Shown piece by piece: positions 44,486 to 53,033 of a stretch of 64,000 nucleotides of DNA. The stretch lies in assembly GCF_025602895.1 (NCBI RefSeq), contig NW_026516329.1, positions 60,582 to 124,581 of the forward strand, written 5' to 3'. The position numbers were made by a program, and so were the translations under genes. The notes beneath the pieces are model-generated. The model ran no database searches, was not told where the DNA came from, and saw only the letters and a list, made by a program, of their open reading frames with translations. Numbering within the stretch: position 1 is the first letter of the stretch; every line of letters starts with the position of its first letter. Source of the stretch: Polychytrium aggregatum. Lineage: Eukaryota; Chytridiomycota; Chytridiomycetes; Polychytriales.

Positions 44486-47400
44486 GTGGAGGCTTAGATC
44501 TGGAGCCGTCCCCCCTTCCTCCAGAAGCAAGCGTCGATGGTAAGGAGCATGAGGTAAGTGTCGAGCGCATGGCTATGTGTGGAATGATCAATGTAGTCGG
44601 TGGTGGATCGCACTCTGTCAAACCCGCCTCTTCTAAGGGCACATCTGGCTCCCAGATGTCTTTGACAGAGCTCCCGATCTCCACACCACCTGCGAACTTG
44701 GTCATCTGCTCGAACCATGCTGCCGACACTGATCTCTGCTCCGAGCCTTCTTCGTGCGTTTCTTCGATTTCTTCTTCTTCTCCCGTTTTTTCCGCTTCTC
44801 TTGTTCTCCCTTCTGGTCGCTCCCTCTCTTGCCAACTTCTCGTCGATTCTGGTGCCTCCGGCAACTTCATCGACGAGAGCTTTGTTGACCGCTTCTCGGT
44901 CCCCCTCGTTTCCAAATCCACTCCCCTCCCTGTCCAAGGTGTCGATGGCCAGCCACTTTCTTCCGGCCCCATCACTTTTGAGACGGAACCCCTCAAGATT
45001 GTTCTTGGGGACTACACTCAACACCTTTCCTTTGATGTCATTAAGTCTCCCCACCAACCTGTTATCCTTGGCTATCCCTGGCTGCAGTCCATCGAACCCA
45101 GGTTCCACTGGGCTCGTGGACTCCTTTGCCTTCCCCGTCCTGCAAACCACATCCTCAAGGTTGTGGATGCCTCTTCCCTCCCTTCCGTTTCTTCCGTTTC
45201 TCCTTCTCCCCTTCCTCTTGTTGGCGACACACCCAATGTTTTCCCTCGTGCCTCTACCGACACCACTGTGGTGCTCGCTTCTTCGCCTCGCACCGTTTGT
45301 ACTCGCGAAGATGATCAGAATAAAGTGATCGCTCAACGTTATTCTGATTGTGTTCCGAGTGAGGTGCCCTGTTCCTGTGCTGCTCGTCCTGGTCCCTCCG
45401 GTCTCGTCTCCGTCCGTCCTGGTCTCCCCGGTCCCGTTGCTCCCAGCCCCGCTCCTGTCCGTGTCCAAGCGATCAGGTACAAGTCGTTGGAGCAGTCCGT
45501 CCTCGACAGACAGTCTAGCCCCGAACCCCTGACTGTGTTCCAAGTCCTCGTCCTTCCTGCCACCGATCCGGATCCGACGCCCCTCTCGACGTCGATCCCC
45601 GAGGAGTACAAGTCGTTTGGCTCAGTCTTCTCGAAGCAGGAAGCCGACTCGTTGCCCCCGCACCGGACGTACGACTGCCCGATCGACCTGGAGCCCGGCA
45701 AGACCCCCAAGTTCGGACCGCTCTACTCCCTGTCAGAGCCCGAACTCAAGGCCCTTCGTGAATACCTCGACGACAACCTCGTCAAAGGGTTCATCCGTTC
45801 TTCGTCCTCTCCCGCCGGTTCCCCGATCCTTTTCGTCAAGAAGAAGGACGGCTCTCTGCGTCTCTGCGTGGACTATCGCGCATTGAACACGATCACGGTC
45901 AAGAATCGTTATCCCTTACCGTTGATCAACGAGATGCTGGACCGAGTTCGGGACGCGAAGGTGTTCACGAAGCTGGACCTCCGCGGGGCCTACAACCTGC
46001 TGCGTATCCGCGCAGGCGACGAGTGGAAGACGGCCTTTCGCACTCGTTACGGCCAGTTCGAGTACTTGGTGATGCCCTTTGGACTCACCAATGCTCCGGC
46101 CACCTTCCAGCACTTCATCAACGATGTCCTTCGTGATGAACTGGACAACTTTGCGATTGCCTACCTTGACGACATTTTGATTTACAGCGCTGACCCCACT
46201 CAGCATGCAAATCACGTCAAGCAGGTCCTGGCCAAGCTCCAGGCTGCAAAGTTGTACTGCAAGCTGGAGAAGTGCGAGTTCTCCAAGGACAAGGTCTCGT
46301 TCCTCGGCTACGTCATCTCGCCCAAGGGTATCGAGATGGAACGAGCAAAGCTCTCCGCCATTGTCGACTGGCCCGTCCCCCGCAATGTCTCCGACCTTCG
46401 CTCCTTCATTGGGTTCTCGAACTTTTACCGTCGCTTCATTGACGGATATGCCAAGATCGCCGGTCCGCTCACGCTCCTGTTCAAGAAGTCCCAGGTCTTC
46501 CGCTGGTCCCCCGACGCCCACAAGGCTTTCCAGTCCCTCAAGGAAGCCTTCGTCTCCGAGCCCGTCCTTGCGCACCCCGACCCATCCAAGCCCTTTGTCG
46601 TGGAGTCTGATGCCTCAGACTTTGCGATCGGATGCGTCCTGTCCCAGCGCGGCTCCGATGGCCACCTGCACCCGTGCTCCTTTCACTCCCGCACGCTCAT
46701 GGATGCTGAACGCAACTACAGCATCTATGAGAAGGAGCTCTTGGCCATCAAGGAGGCTTTCGAGGTCTGGCGACACTACCTCGAAGGTGCCCAACACCCA
46801 GTCCAAGTCCTTACCGACCACAAGAACTTGGAATACCTGGCGTCGGCCCGCATCCTCAACCAGCGACACGCCCGGTGGTCGCAGTTCCTGTCTCGGTTCG
46901 ACCTCCGGATTCAATACCTCCCCGGTCCAAAGAACGGCAAGGCCGACGCTCTCTCCCGCCGCCCGGACTATGTCCCTCCGTCCGCACCTGTGTCCAAGGA
47001 GCCTCCCCCGTTGCTGCCACCTTCGTCGTTCGCCTGTGCCGTCCGTCGCTCCTCGGATGCAAGTTCCACTCGCCCTGTGGACTTGCTCAAGCTCATTGCC
47101 GAGGAGCAACCAAAGGACCCGTCCCTGGACCAGCTCCGCAACGATCCCAAGTATGTCCTGAAGGATGATCTCCTCACCTTCATGGACAAGATCGTTGTGC
47201 CCGAGTCGTGTCGAGTCCCCGTCCTCAAGTCATGCCACGATCCTGTCGCTGTTGGACATCCTGGCATTCGGCGGACTCGGGCACTGATCTCGAGGCAGTT
47301 CTGGTGGCCCTCAATCCGCAAGGATGTCCAGGCTTATGTCTCGACGTGTGACACTTGTGCACGCTCGAAAGTCCCTCGACATAAGCCGTTTGGATACTTG

Positions 47401-48528
47401 CAGCCCCTCCCGACGGCATCGCGACCCTGGTCTCTGGTAACGATGGACTTTATCACCGACCTCCCCGAGTCCAACGGCAAGACTTGCATCTTTGTCGTCG
47501 TCGATAGCCTGACCAAGATGGCCCACTTCCTTCCCTGTCGGTCCCTCCCAAGTGCCGAGGAAACAGCGTCGCTGTTCCTCGACAACATCTTCCGTCTCCA
47601 CGGTCTCCCGGACAACATCGTCTCGGACCGAGGAAGCCAGTTCACCTCGCGGTTCTGGCAGGCCCTGTGCTCGGAACTCGGCATCAAGACCAGTCTGTCC
47701 ACGGCGTTCCACCCCCAAACCGATGGACAGACTGAGCGGGTCAACCAAGTCATCAACCAGCATCTCCGCTGCTACACCTCGTACCAGCAGGATGACTGGG
47801 CGATGCTACTTCCGCTCGCCGAGTTCTCATACAACAACCTCGAGCACACCTCGACCAAGGCCTCCCCGTTCCTGGCGACTTACGGCTTCAACCCCCGATT
47901 CGAGTCTCCGGTCCTTCCTTCCAGCCTCGATGTCCCCTCCGCGACCGACCGAGTCGAACACCTTCGGCACAACTTGGCGTTGCTGAAGGAGAACCTCGAG
48001 AAGGCCAAGGCGGACTACAAGCGCTTTGCGGATGCCCACAAGTCCGACGCTCCCAAGTTCGCTCCTGGCGATCAAGTCTGGGTCCTAACACGCAACATCA
48101 AGACCACCCGTCCAAGCAAGAAGTTGGACTACCAGCGCATCGGACCCTACAAGATCGTCGAAGCCATCGGTTCCCTCGCCTTCCGCCTCGACCTTCCCAA
48201 GGATCTCAAGATCCATCCGGTGTTCCATGTCTCCCTCCTCGAGCCCCACAAGTCGAACACCCTCCCCGGCCGCATCCAAGACCCTCCTCCGCCAGTCCGC
48301 GTCGACGACCACTTGGAGTATGAAGTTCAGGAGATCCTCGACTCCAAGCTGGTCCGCGGTAAGTTGAGCTATTTCGTTGATTGGAAGGGCTACTCGACTG
48401 ATCATCGCAGCTGGGAGCCCGCCAACTACGTTAACGCTCCCGACAAGATAGCCGACTTCCACCGCCGGTACCCCGACAAGCCTGGACTTATTGTTCGCAG
48501 GAGTGGCCGTAGTTTGGGGAGGGGATGA
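44443..48528 (+). CDS. pol: Chromovirus Pol (protease, RT, RNase H, integrase, chromodomain)
   Basis: Open in the -1 frame from 44443; the first ATG is at 44569 (1319 residues from there). Positions counted from that ATG: aspartic protease DSGASG near 93; reverse transcriptase with AYLDDILIY near 531 and LRSFIGFSNFYRRFI; RNase H VESDASDFAIG near 680; zinc-binding HHCC region near 890-920. The DDE integrase core follows, with MDFITD near 958, SDRGSQFTS near 1019 and QTDGQTERVNQ near 1054. A C-terminal chromodomain (EVQEILDSK, then YFVDWKGY and SWEPANYV) near 1250-1305 is expected to steer integration to modified histones. No stop or frameshift interrupts it. Expression is expected as a Gag-Pol fusion by frameshifting. 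Confidence 0.95.
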   Translation, partial: GGTLRVGKRPGPDLSGGLDLEPSPLPPEASVDGKEHEVSVERMAMCGMINVVGGGSHSVKPASSKGTSGSQMSLTELPISTPPANLVICSNHAADTDLCSEPSSCVSSISSSSPVFSASLVLPSGRSLSCQLLVDSGASGNFIDESFVDRFSVPLVSKSTPLPVQGVDGQPLSSGPITFETEPLKIVLGDYTQHLSFDVIKSPHQPVILGYPWLQSIEPRFHWARGLLCLPRPANHILKVVDASSLPSVSSVSPSPLPLVGDTPNVFPRASTDTTVVLASSPRTVCTREDDQNKVIAQRYSDCVPSEVPCSCAARPGPSGLVSVRPGLPGPVAPSPAPVRVQAIRYKSLEQSVLDRQSSPEPLTVFQVLVLPATDPDPTPLSTSIPEEYKSFGSVFSKQEADSLPPHRTYDCPIDLEPGKTPKFGPLYSLSEPELKALREYLDDNLVKGFIRSSSSPAGSPILFVKKKDGSLRLCVDYRALNTITVKNRYPLPLINEMLDRVRDAKVFTKLDLRGAYNLLRIRAGDEWKTAFRTRYGQFEYLVMPFGLTNAPATFQHFINDVLRDELDNFAIAYLDDILIYSADPTQHANHVKQVLAKLQAAKLYCKLEKCEFSKDKVSFLGYVISPKGIEMERAKLSAIVDWPVPRNVSDLRSFIGFSNFYRRFIDGYAKIAGPLTLLFKKSQVFRWSPDAHKAFQSLKEAFVSEPVLAHPDPSKPFVVESDASDFAIGCVLSQRGSDGHLHPCSFHSRTLMDAERNYSIYEKELLAIKEAFEVWRHYLEGAQHPVQVLTDHKNLEYLASARILNQRHARWSQFLSRFDLRIQYLPGPKNGKADALSRRPDYVPPSAPVSKEPPPLLPPSSFACAVRRSSDASSTRPVDLLKLIAEEQPKDPSLDQLRNDPKYVLKDDLLTFMDKIVVPESCRVPVLKSCHDPVAVGHPGIRRTRALISRQFWWPSIRKDVQAYVSTCDTCARSKVPRHKPFGYLQPLPTASRPWSLVTMDFITDLPESNGKTCIFVVVDSLTKMAHFLPCRSLPSAEETASLFLDNIFRLHGLPDNIVSDRGSQFTSRFWQALCSELGIKTSLSTAFHPQTDGQTERVNQVINQHLRCYTSYQQDDWAMLLPLAEFSYNNLEHTSTKASPFLATYGFNPRFESPVLPSSLDVPSATDRVEHLRHNLALLKENLEKAKADYKRFADAHKSDAPKFAPGDQVWVLTRNIKTTRPSKKLDYQRIGPYKIVEAIGSLAFRLDLPKDLKIHPVFHVSLLEPHKSNTLPGRIQDPPPPVRVDDHLEYEVQEILDSKLVRGKLSYFVDWKGYSTDHRSWEPANYVNAPDKIADFHRRYPDKPGLIVRRSGRSLGRG
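44461..44503 (+). promoter_or_regulatory. Programmed -1 frameshift signal (gag to pol)
   Basis: The heptamer GGGAAAC at 44461-44467 lies in the gag frame as tcG-GGA-AAC, the canonical X-XXY-YYZ slippery form. After an 8-nt spacer comes a perfect 11-bp hairpin: CCAGATCTAAG (44476-44486) and CTTAGATCTGG (44493-44503), loop TGGAGG. The pol frame is -1 to gag and open from 44443, overlapping the gag end at 44485. Confidence 0.85.
48516..48528 (+). promoter_or_regulatory. Polypurine tract
   Basis: GGGGAGGGGATGA lies immediately before the 3' LTR and overlaps the pol stop codon. This is the expected plus-strand primer site. Confidence 0.8.
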
Positions 48529-48913
48529 TGTGATGATCATGCACGTTGGGAACACGTGTGGACTGCTGCGCGTGATGCACCGTGAGTCATGTTTGTTTGT
48601 CTTGGCGTGTATTCCCTGATTGGCTGGCGCCGATGACTCTGACTTCGCCTCCGACTGCGCTGTGCTTCGCCCCTCTCGCTGGATGCTCCGCCTCCCTCGC
48701 ACCCCCTTCTCGTCCATCGTTTGTCGCTCCACCCTTCTCGCCCACTTTCGCCCTTCGGTTTCCCTCTTGGCTATAAAGCCCCTCCTTTCTCGCACCCATT
48801 TTGTATCTGCAGTTCGAACAACACTTGTTGTTATCTGATAAGTCGTAATATAGCTTATCGTTGTTCGCCAAGCACCTGGTCGTCCAGTGTCGTTGCTTGT
48901 CGTGGTCCTCACA
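48529..48913 (+). repeat. 3' LTR
   Basis: 385 bp, apparently identical to the 5' LTR and preceded by a purine-rich tract. Peptides read from all frames of the two LTRs agree. Confidence 0.95.
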
Positions 48914-48918
48914 GATCT
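48914..48918. repeat. Target site duplication, right copy (GATCT)
   Basis: Matches the 5 bp immediately left of the element at 42993-42997. Confidence 0.93.
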
Positions 48919-49129
48919 GTGGGCATCATTTGACGAGCGTGTCCATGGGCAATCCGGCGAACACGTTCTCAAGCACGATTGCCGAATGCGCTCGCTCGAA
49001 CAGAGTCGAATCTTCCAGCATGATGAAATCACGCGGGTCGAGCTGCTAATCTCGGCACACAGACAGGCTTTGGGAACATGGCCGGGTTCATATTCAAAGA
49101 AAAGGCAAGTGCTTCGTTGGGGTCGTGGC

Positions 49130-50789
49130 TCAGGCCAGGTTGTATGACCTGTCGAGGCGCATTTGCAGATGCTCGCCGGCGGTCATGGTGCGCTTCAGCA
49201 GCGACCCAGCCTCAAACGAGCGATTAGGGACACTTGTAGGCGCCGTGCCCTCCAAGGTCTCCTTCGCCAGCAGCGGGCTCGGGATTGGGTCGAGCGGGGT
49301 GCTATCCTCGGGATGGCCAAAGAAGGCGACCGAGTATCGGCTCGTGCTCTCGGAGCCGGGCCATCCGCGGACTCGGTGCGGAGCGCTTCGGATGAGCCCG
49401 CCCGTCCAGAACTCCATGAGATCGCCGGCGTTGACGATCAGGGTATTTGGGGCCGGGACGACCGGGATCCAGCCATCGACTGCAGGATCGCGGATCGTTT
49501 CGGAGGTTGGCACAAAGACTTCAAGCCCCCCAACGCTGTCCTGGAAGAGCAGCGTCAACGACCCATAGTCCGTATGGCCACCGCATCGGATACTGCCGGT
49601 CTTGGCTGGTGGATAGCGCAGCATGCGCAGGGTGCAGCCCGACGGCTCTTGGTAGCGGTGACGATCCGACAGATAGGATATGCCGCCAGCCTCGGCCGGA
49701 ATCTGGAGGCCGAGCGAGACGGCGTCCAGGATTCGGAGCATTAGGCGGTGCAGGTCCTAGACGTTTTCAATCTGGTCAGCGATATCTAAGGTCTCTTGGC
49801 TGGATTTGGGAGTCACAGGAGCCACAGGAGCCACAGGAGTCACAGGAGCCATAGGAGCCCGTACTGGAGCATACGTATGCCCATCCAAAGCCTTGCACGA
49901 GGCAACATCATGGCGCATCCCATCGTGTCCTCTCGCTAGTGTCAGTCGCCCACCTCAACCGAGGCCCAACCGGCTGCACACACGGCGATCGGCACCACCA
50001 ACGATCTCGATCAAGGCCGCCAAATGCGCACACCCGTACCTCCGAGAGCTGCTCGATCCTGTCAAAGTGGGCCTGGAAGAGCTCGGGCAGGGTCTCCTTG
50101 GACCCAAAAAGCCCATTGAACGGTCGCAGGTTGAAGGCCTCCTTCTGATCGACGGGGTCATCGAGATTGAGCACCTCCTGGCCGAAACTGGTGTAGCCGC
50201 TGTTGTCGTTGGGGTCGTAGGCATGGCGCAACTTGTCCGCCAGAGGGCGATCGAAATACTGCGCGGCCAGGACGAAGAACTCGGCGAGAAGGTCCGAGTC
50301 GATGCCGTGGTTCTTGAGGCAGACGAACCCTACGATCGCGAGAGAGTCGGAGCGAGCGAGATGCAGCCGTCAGAAGGCGGGGAGAGAAGGAGCCCCACAA
50401 GTCTTGCTGGAGCTGTCGTCCCAGACCCGCACGGCCAGCCTTTCTTCCCACCAAAGGGACCGCGGAGCACGCATGGGGGGGGGCTGGGGTCCCTGCACAT
50501 CGCCTCATGCCCCGCGGGTGCTGCTGCGGCAGACGGGCATGCGGCCAAGGATGATGGCAGATGTATCCAGCATCACGACAGAGTTTCAAATCCGTCGTAA
50601 CGAATGGAGGCCTGGTCCGAAGCAGAGCAACCTGCGCGTGACCCGGGAGTGCGTACCAAAGCGACAGAGGGCATCCATGATTTCTTGGGCGGTGTTGATG
50701 CGAGCCTCGTCGGTGGCGACGGCGACGGCCGGGTTGGGGCCGCCAAACGACGCAAAATCGATGGTGGGTATCTCAGGACTGGAAATCAT
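49130..50789 (-). CDS. 2-oxoglutarate/Fe(II)-dependent dioxygenase (IPNS-like)
   Basis: Three exons (50657-50789, 50040-50329, 49130-49756) give 349 residues, the usual length for this superfamily. The DIOX_N-type start (EIPTIDFASF, then CRFGFVCLKNHGI) is followed by the catalytic double-stranded beta-helix. Iron ligands are His202 and Asp204 (GGHTDYGS) and His268 (SAPHRV); the co-substrate Arg-x-Ser is R281/S283 (SRYSV). All are present, so the enzyme should be competent. Members act in secondary metabolism, thymine/uracil catabolism and other oxidations. The substrate cannot be inferred, and no biosynthetic cluster surrounds it. The start was chosen for the canonical xPxIDF motif right after it. 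Confidence 0.9.
49811..49857. repeat. 9-bp tandem repeat in dioxygenase intron 2
   Basis: About five copies of CACAGGAGC with small changes, within the intron between 49757 and 50039. Confidence 0.8.
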
Positions 50790-51620
50790 GACGACGACAA
50801 GGACGGGCAGATGGAGAGCAAGGATGGGGGAGGGCAGATGAAAGGCGAGGGTGAGCGGACGGACGGACAGACAGATGGATGGCGAGCAAGAGGCGGGCGG
50901 CAACGGGTTGCTTCCGCGGGGATGACACAATCACCGCCCCCGGCGTTTGGCTGGCCGTGGGCGCGGACACTGGATCTGGGGTGTATGGGGGGGAGGGAGG
51001 GAAGATGCACCGAGACTCAGCGGGACGCAGAGAGAGACAGCAAAGCACACGGGCCATGCCGGGCTCGCCGGACCCGCAGACGCACGTTGCAACCGATAAA
51101 GGCCCTTGCGGTTTCAGCGTCCTGTTCGGCTCGCAGGGACGTTCCACAACCAACAGGGTCGTGCGATATCGCCGCGGGGCAACGGCCATGGCCAACGCGG
51201 TCATGAGGGCCAATCTCCGACCATGGGCCCTCCGTTGCACTGCCTGGCTCGCGCGAGTGCGGATACAACGGGATCGGCTCTGGCCTGCGCTTGCCGCCAG
51301 CCAACGCATGCAAGGGCGGTCGTCGCTTCCACCCGACGCAGCGCAACAGCAGAGGGAGGAGCAGCAAGACGGGTGGCAAAGCAAGTTCCAAGCGGATCGA
51401 GATGGGCTGGAAACCAAAAACAAAAACCTGTATTGAGAGGAAGGAGAGTATGATACATGGTTTGGAATGGCCAGCAAACGAAGGGCGACGGCGAAAGCGA
51501 CCCTGGGTAGTGCGTGAGGGACGACTGAGAGCGCAAGACACAACCCTGTGGTGGGAGGAACGGAGGAAGGAGCTTTGGGAGCGGCGTTCAAGAACACAGA
51601 CATCTCCACGATTGTGCTTT
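50790..51620. other. Intergenic, nothing recognised
   Basis: Upstream of the dioxygenase and downstream of family member A. GACGGACGGACAGACAGATGG-type low-complexity sequence lies near 50858-50880. No exon is supported. Confidence 0.4.
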
Positions 51621-53033
51621 CTAGAGCATGACGTCGCTGCGCAGGTTCGTGTTGGCAGTAAAGTTATGGAACAGCTTGAGTTTTCTCAAAAAGTTGCGGC
51701 CGCTGCTGGTGGGATGGTTCTCGAGGTCGTTGGCTGCGGGCCGGGTGGCAGACGAGCCATCAGTATCGTCCTCTTCTGCCACAGCGCCGCTCCGTCGGGA
51801 ACGAGCGGTTGTGTGGCGGACTGGGATCACCCGATCTGTCGATTCTGTCGCTATCGATGTCGACGCTAGCGTTGACGTCGACGTTGGGTTTGCTGGCCCG
51901 GCTGGGCCTATCGGACTGGTCAGGCTGGTGGAGACAATGGCGGCTGTGGCAAGACTCGAGCCGACCTTGGGTTCAGATACCAAGCCAGCCTCGGTGCTGG
52001 TCGAAGCAGCAGGCCCGACAAACTGAGACTCGGTCGGCGGCGTGACCACGAGGATGGGGATCTCGTAGAGCGCCGCTGTTCGCGGGACCGAGCCGCCAAT
52101 GAAATCCTCGGCGGTGGCAAAGATCTTGCGCTTTGGAGCCTGCACGGGCTGCGGGACTCTGGCGAGACAGTTGACGGACGATGTCCGCGTGGGCTCGGCC
52201 AGGTTCGCTGTGGTGTCGAATTCTAGAGTGTTGCTGGAGACGCTCACGCGCAGGCGAGAAAGCCGGCGTCCAAGAACCGAGGAAGGGGCAGGCATGGCCG
52301 AGACAGCCAGGGTGGTGGCTGAGGTGGTGGTGATGGAGCTGGAGGTAGTGGTGGATGCAGTCGGGGCGGCCAGGGCGGCGGAGCCATCGGGAGCAGGTGC
52401 AGAGACATAGCGCTCCAGAGCCTGAGCCTCTGCATTGATGCCGACAAGCTCGCGGCGGAAGCGGGCGCTTGAGAGCCGTAGTGCCGGTCGAACCTGGCGG
52501 TCGTGGAGAGTTGTTCGGATCGGAGGAGCATAGATTCGGAAGGCATGTTGCGAGCCCGACTGCCACTCGCCCAGCTCGATGCCGGGATGGACAGCAAGGG
52601 CGTGCAGCATCAGCGAGATGATGGCACTTCGCTGGTGCACAGGACGCTTGGGTTGGGTCAGCTTGAAGTATGAGATCCGATAGATGAGCCGCTCGGTGTC
52701 GAACGGATAGCGCACCGGGAGGTGGCTCGTGGGCTGTGAAAAGCCATGCTCGGCCAGGAGAATGTCGGAGGCGGAGAAGGGACGCGGGGCGCTGATCGAC
52801 ACTGGATGGTCGTCGGTCCGGGCGACAGGGGCAGACAGAGTCAGGGGAGTGATCGAGGGCCGCTCGGGAGTCAGCGATCGAGACCGGCGACGGACTCCAA
52901 CTGGACGGCCTCGTTCTGGAGCCGCCTGCTCAAGGGCTCCGGGTAGGGATGCTGGCAGAGTCCTGTCCAAGGTCTGCGACGATAGGTCTTGCGATAAGTC
53001 TTGCGAGGGGGAACTGGGGAATGGCAGGTTCAT
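51621..53033 (-). CDS. Ser/Thr/Pro-rich protein, unrecognised three-member family, copy A
   Basis: Single-exon frame; I start it at the first ATG (53033) after a TATATAA box at 53147-53153, giving 470 residues. The frame is open upstream of that ATG, but the TATA position argues against using it. Residues ~107-160 hold the block shared with the frames at 55600 and 60300. It runs YPFDTERLIYRISYFKL, then RPVHQRSAIISLMLHALAVHPG, ending ELGEW. Elsewhere it is low-complexity Ser/Thr/Ala/Pro with RRSRS-type basic patches and a basic C-terminus (FLRKLKLFHNF). There is no signal peptide or membrane helix. I do not recognise the family. A regulatory, intrinsically disordered protein is plausible, but no function is claimed. 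Confidence 0.7.
   Translation of the reverse strand: MNLPFPSSPSQDLSQDLSSQTLDRTLPASLPGALEQAAPERGRPVGVRRRSRSLTPERPSITPLTLSAPVARTDDHPVSISAPRPFSASDILLAEHGFSQPTSHLPVRYPFDTERLIYRISYFKLTQPKRPVHQRSAIISLMLHALAVHPGIELGEWQSGSQHAFRIYAPPIRTTLHDRQVRPALRLSSARFRRELVGINAEAQALERYVSAPAPDGSAALAAPTASTTTSSSITTTSATTLAVSAMPAPSSVLGRRLSRLRVSVSSNTLEFDTTANLAEPTRTSSVNCLARVPQPVQAPKRKIFATAEDFIGGSVPRTAALYEIPILVVTPPTESQFVGPAASTSTEAGLVSEPKVGSSLATAAIVSTSLTSPIGPAGPANPTSTSTLASTSIATESTDRVIPVRHTTARSRRSGAVAEEDDTDGSSATRPAANDLENHPTSSGRNFLRKLKLFHNFTANTNLRSDVML

Larger units (their letters stand above)
42998..48913 (+). mobile_element. Complete Ty3/gypsy chromovirus LTR retrotransposon
   Basis: A full-length element of 5916 bp. It has direct 385-bp LTRs starting TGTGATG and ending CTCACA (TG...CA), flanked by a 5-bp target duplication GATCT at 42993-42997 and 48914-48918. 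The internal region has gag, then pol ordered protease, reverse transcriptase, RNase H, integrase and chromodomain, which defines the chromovirus (Tf1/sushi-like) branch. Both reading frames are uninterrupted and the LTRs look identical by eye, so insertion was recent and the copy may be active. It lies in non-coding DNA between the 3' end of the dioxygenase gene and the start region of the SH3-protein gene. Confidence 0.97.

Noticed and set aside
42998-48913. Active virus or prophage-like provirus with envelope
   Set aside because: There is no third ORF after pol; the chromodomain and short spacer to the 3' LTR show a plain LTR retrotransposon.
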